The position numbers were made by a program, and so were the translations under genes. Below the pieces are notes generated by a model. That model did no database searches, had not been told where the DNA came from, and saw only the letters and a list, made by a program, of their open reading frames with translations. Positions 63,443-64,000 of a DNA stretch of 64,000 bases are shown in pieces. The first letter of the stretch is position 1, and every line of letters begins with the position of its first letter. Source of the stretch: Paracoccus aerodenitrificans (GTDB lineage: Bacteria; Pseudomonadota; Alphaproteobacteria; Rhodobacterales; Rhodobacteraceae); contig NZ_CP115784.1 of assembly GCF_027913215.1 (NCBI RefSeq), positions 1,984,001-2,048,000 of the forward strand, written 5' to 3'.

Positions 63443-64000
63443 ATGTTCCATCGCTGGAAAACAACGACAGCCGTCTTCGCGCTGATGGCCTCACCGGCTC
63501 TTGCCGCGCAGGATTCGATTACGCTTGGAATGGTTCTGGAGCCCCCGGGTCTTGACCCGACAGGAAATGCGGCGGCGGCGATTGATGAGGTCGTCTATTC
63601 CAACGTCTTCGAAGGTCTCACGAAGTTCGGTCCCGACGGAGCGATCCTGCCCGCGCTCGCCGCAAGCTGGGATATTGAGGACGATGGCAAAACCTATGTT
63701 TTCCATCTGAATGAGGGCGTGACCTTTCATGATGGCGCTGAGTTCACCGCCGAGGATGTCGTGTTCTCTCTGGACCGCGCCCGTGCCGAGGACTCGACCA
63801 ATGCACAGAAAACGCTGTTCGAGGGCATTGAGTCGGTAGAAGCGGTCGATCCCGCCACGGTGCGCGTCACGCTTGCCGCGCCGGATGGGCTGTTCCCGTT
63901 CAAGATGGCATGGGGCGATGCCGTCATGCTGGATGAGGCCTCTGCCGCCGATGCGGCAACCCGCCCCGTCGGCACGGGTCCGTTTCGCTTTGTCGCATGG
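63443..64000 (+). CDS. ABC transporter substrate-binding protein, family 5, 3' end missing
   Basis: 186 codons run into the right edge. Signal peptide MFHRWKTTTAVFALMASPALAAQ, then the family-5 (OppA/DppA) pattern: LGMVLEPPGLDPTGNAAAAIDEVVYSNVFEGL, GKTYVFHLNEGVTFHDGAEFTAEDVVFSLDRA, and PVGTGPFRFVAW at the edge. It binds peptides or similar solutes in the periplasm for an ABC importer; the permease and ATPase genes would follow outside the window. Confidence 0.92.
   Translation, partial: MFHRWKTTTAVFALMASPALAAQDSITLGMVLEPPGLDPTGNAAAAIDEVVYSNVFEGLTKFGPDGAILPALAASWDIEDDGKTYVFHLNEGVTFHDGAEFTAEDVVFSLDRARAEDSTNAQKTLFEGIESVEAVDPATVRVTLAAPDGLFPFKMAWGDAVMLDEASAADAATRPVGTGPFRFVAW

Overview
The window is ordinary chromosomal DNA of a GC-rich alphaproteobacterium of the Rhodobacteraceae, most like Paracoccus or a close relative. 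This rests on the dusB(nifR3)-ntrB-ntrC-ntrY-ntrX order, an NtrC without the sigma-54 contact motif, a prolyl-tRNA synthetase of the short alphaproteobacterial type, a single bifunctional Rsh next to rpoZ, phosphatidylcholine synthase and an OlsB-type ornithine-lipid acyltransferase, and a recurrent GC-rich element at gene ends. The species assignment is an inference. I found no rRNA, tRNA, CRISPR array, insertion sequence, prophage or conjugation gene; coding density is high.

Layout. 1-10 kb: ABC-F ATPase (cut by the left edge), MipA-like porin, OlsB, MsrB, an AI-2E family permease, BamE, YceD, rnhA with a glutathione transferase, ispH, and a periplasmic sugar dehydrogenase. 10-24 kb: NYN protein, folK, rpoZ, rsh, a DUF2062 protein, leuA behind a leucine-rich leader peptide, the full cell-shape operon mreB-mreC-mreD-mrdA-rodA, a hydroxyacid dehydrogenase, and an SseB/uracil-DNA-glycosylase pair. 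24-29 kb: an export-type operon kpsT-kpsE-kdsA followed by a BON-MscS channel, each gene overlapping the next. 29-37 kb: ArsC-like, SufT-like, SlyX, hisS-hisZ-hisG, proS, two glycosyltransferases. 37-45 kb: rpsD with a structured leader, then the five-gene nitrogen-regulation operon. 45-55 kb: lipoprotein, YjbH/YjbF, a small exported protein, zur-znuC-znuB divergent from znuA, hemP, an RluB-type pseudouridine synthase with a long disordered tail, tadA. 55-64 kb: priA, fsa, DUF484, xerC, a frameshifted DUF899 gene divergent from an HxlR regulator, a saccharopine-dehydrogenase-like oxidoreductase, pcs, and the start of a peptide ABC transporter cut by the right edge.

Functional themes are envelope building (mre/rod, kps/kdsA, yjb, bamE, olsB, pcs), translation and its stress response (rpoZ/rsh, hisS, proS, rpsD, tadA, rluB, dusB), nitrogen sensing (ntr) and zinc/haem supply (znu/zur, hemP). 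The most informative non-gene signals are the leuA attenuator-like leader, four copies of a bidirectional terminator-like repeat (one of which supplies a ribosome binding site), a hairpin that hides part of the rpsD ribosome binding site, a Zur-box-like sequence placed inside the znuA promoter, paired palindromes in front of the HxlR gene, and three GTGTAC repeats on an exact 11-bp pitch.
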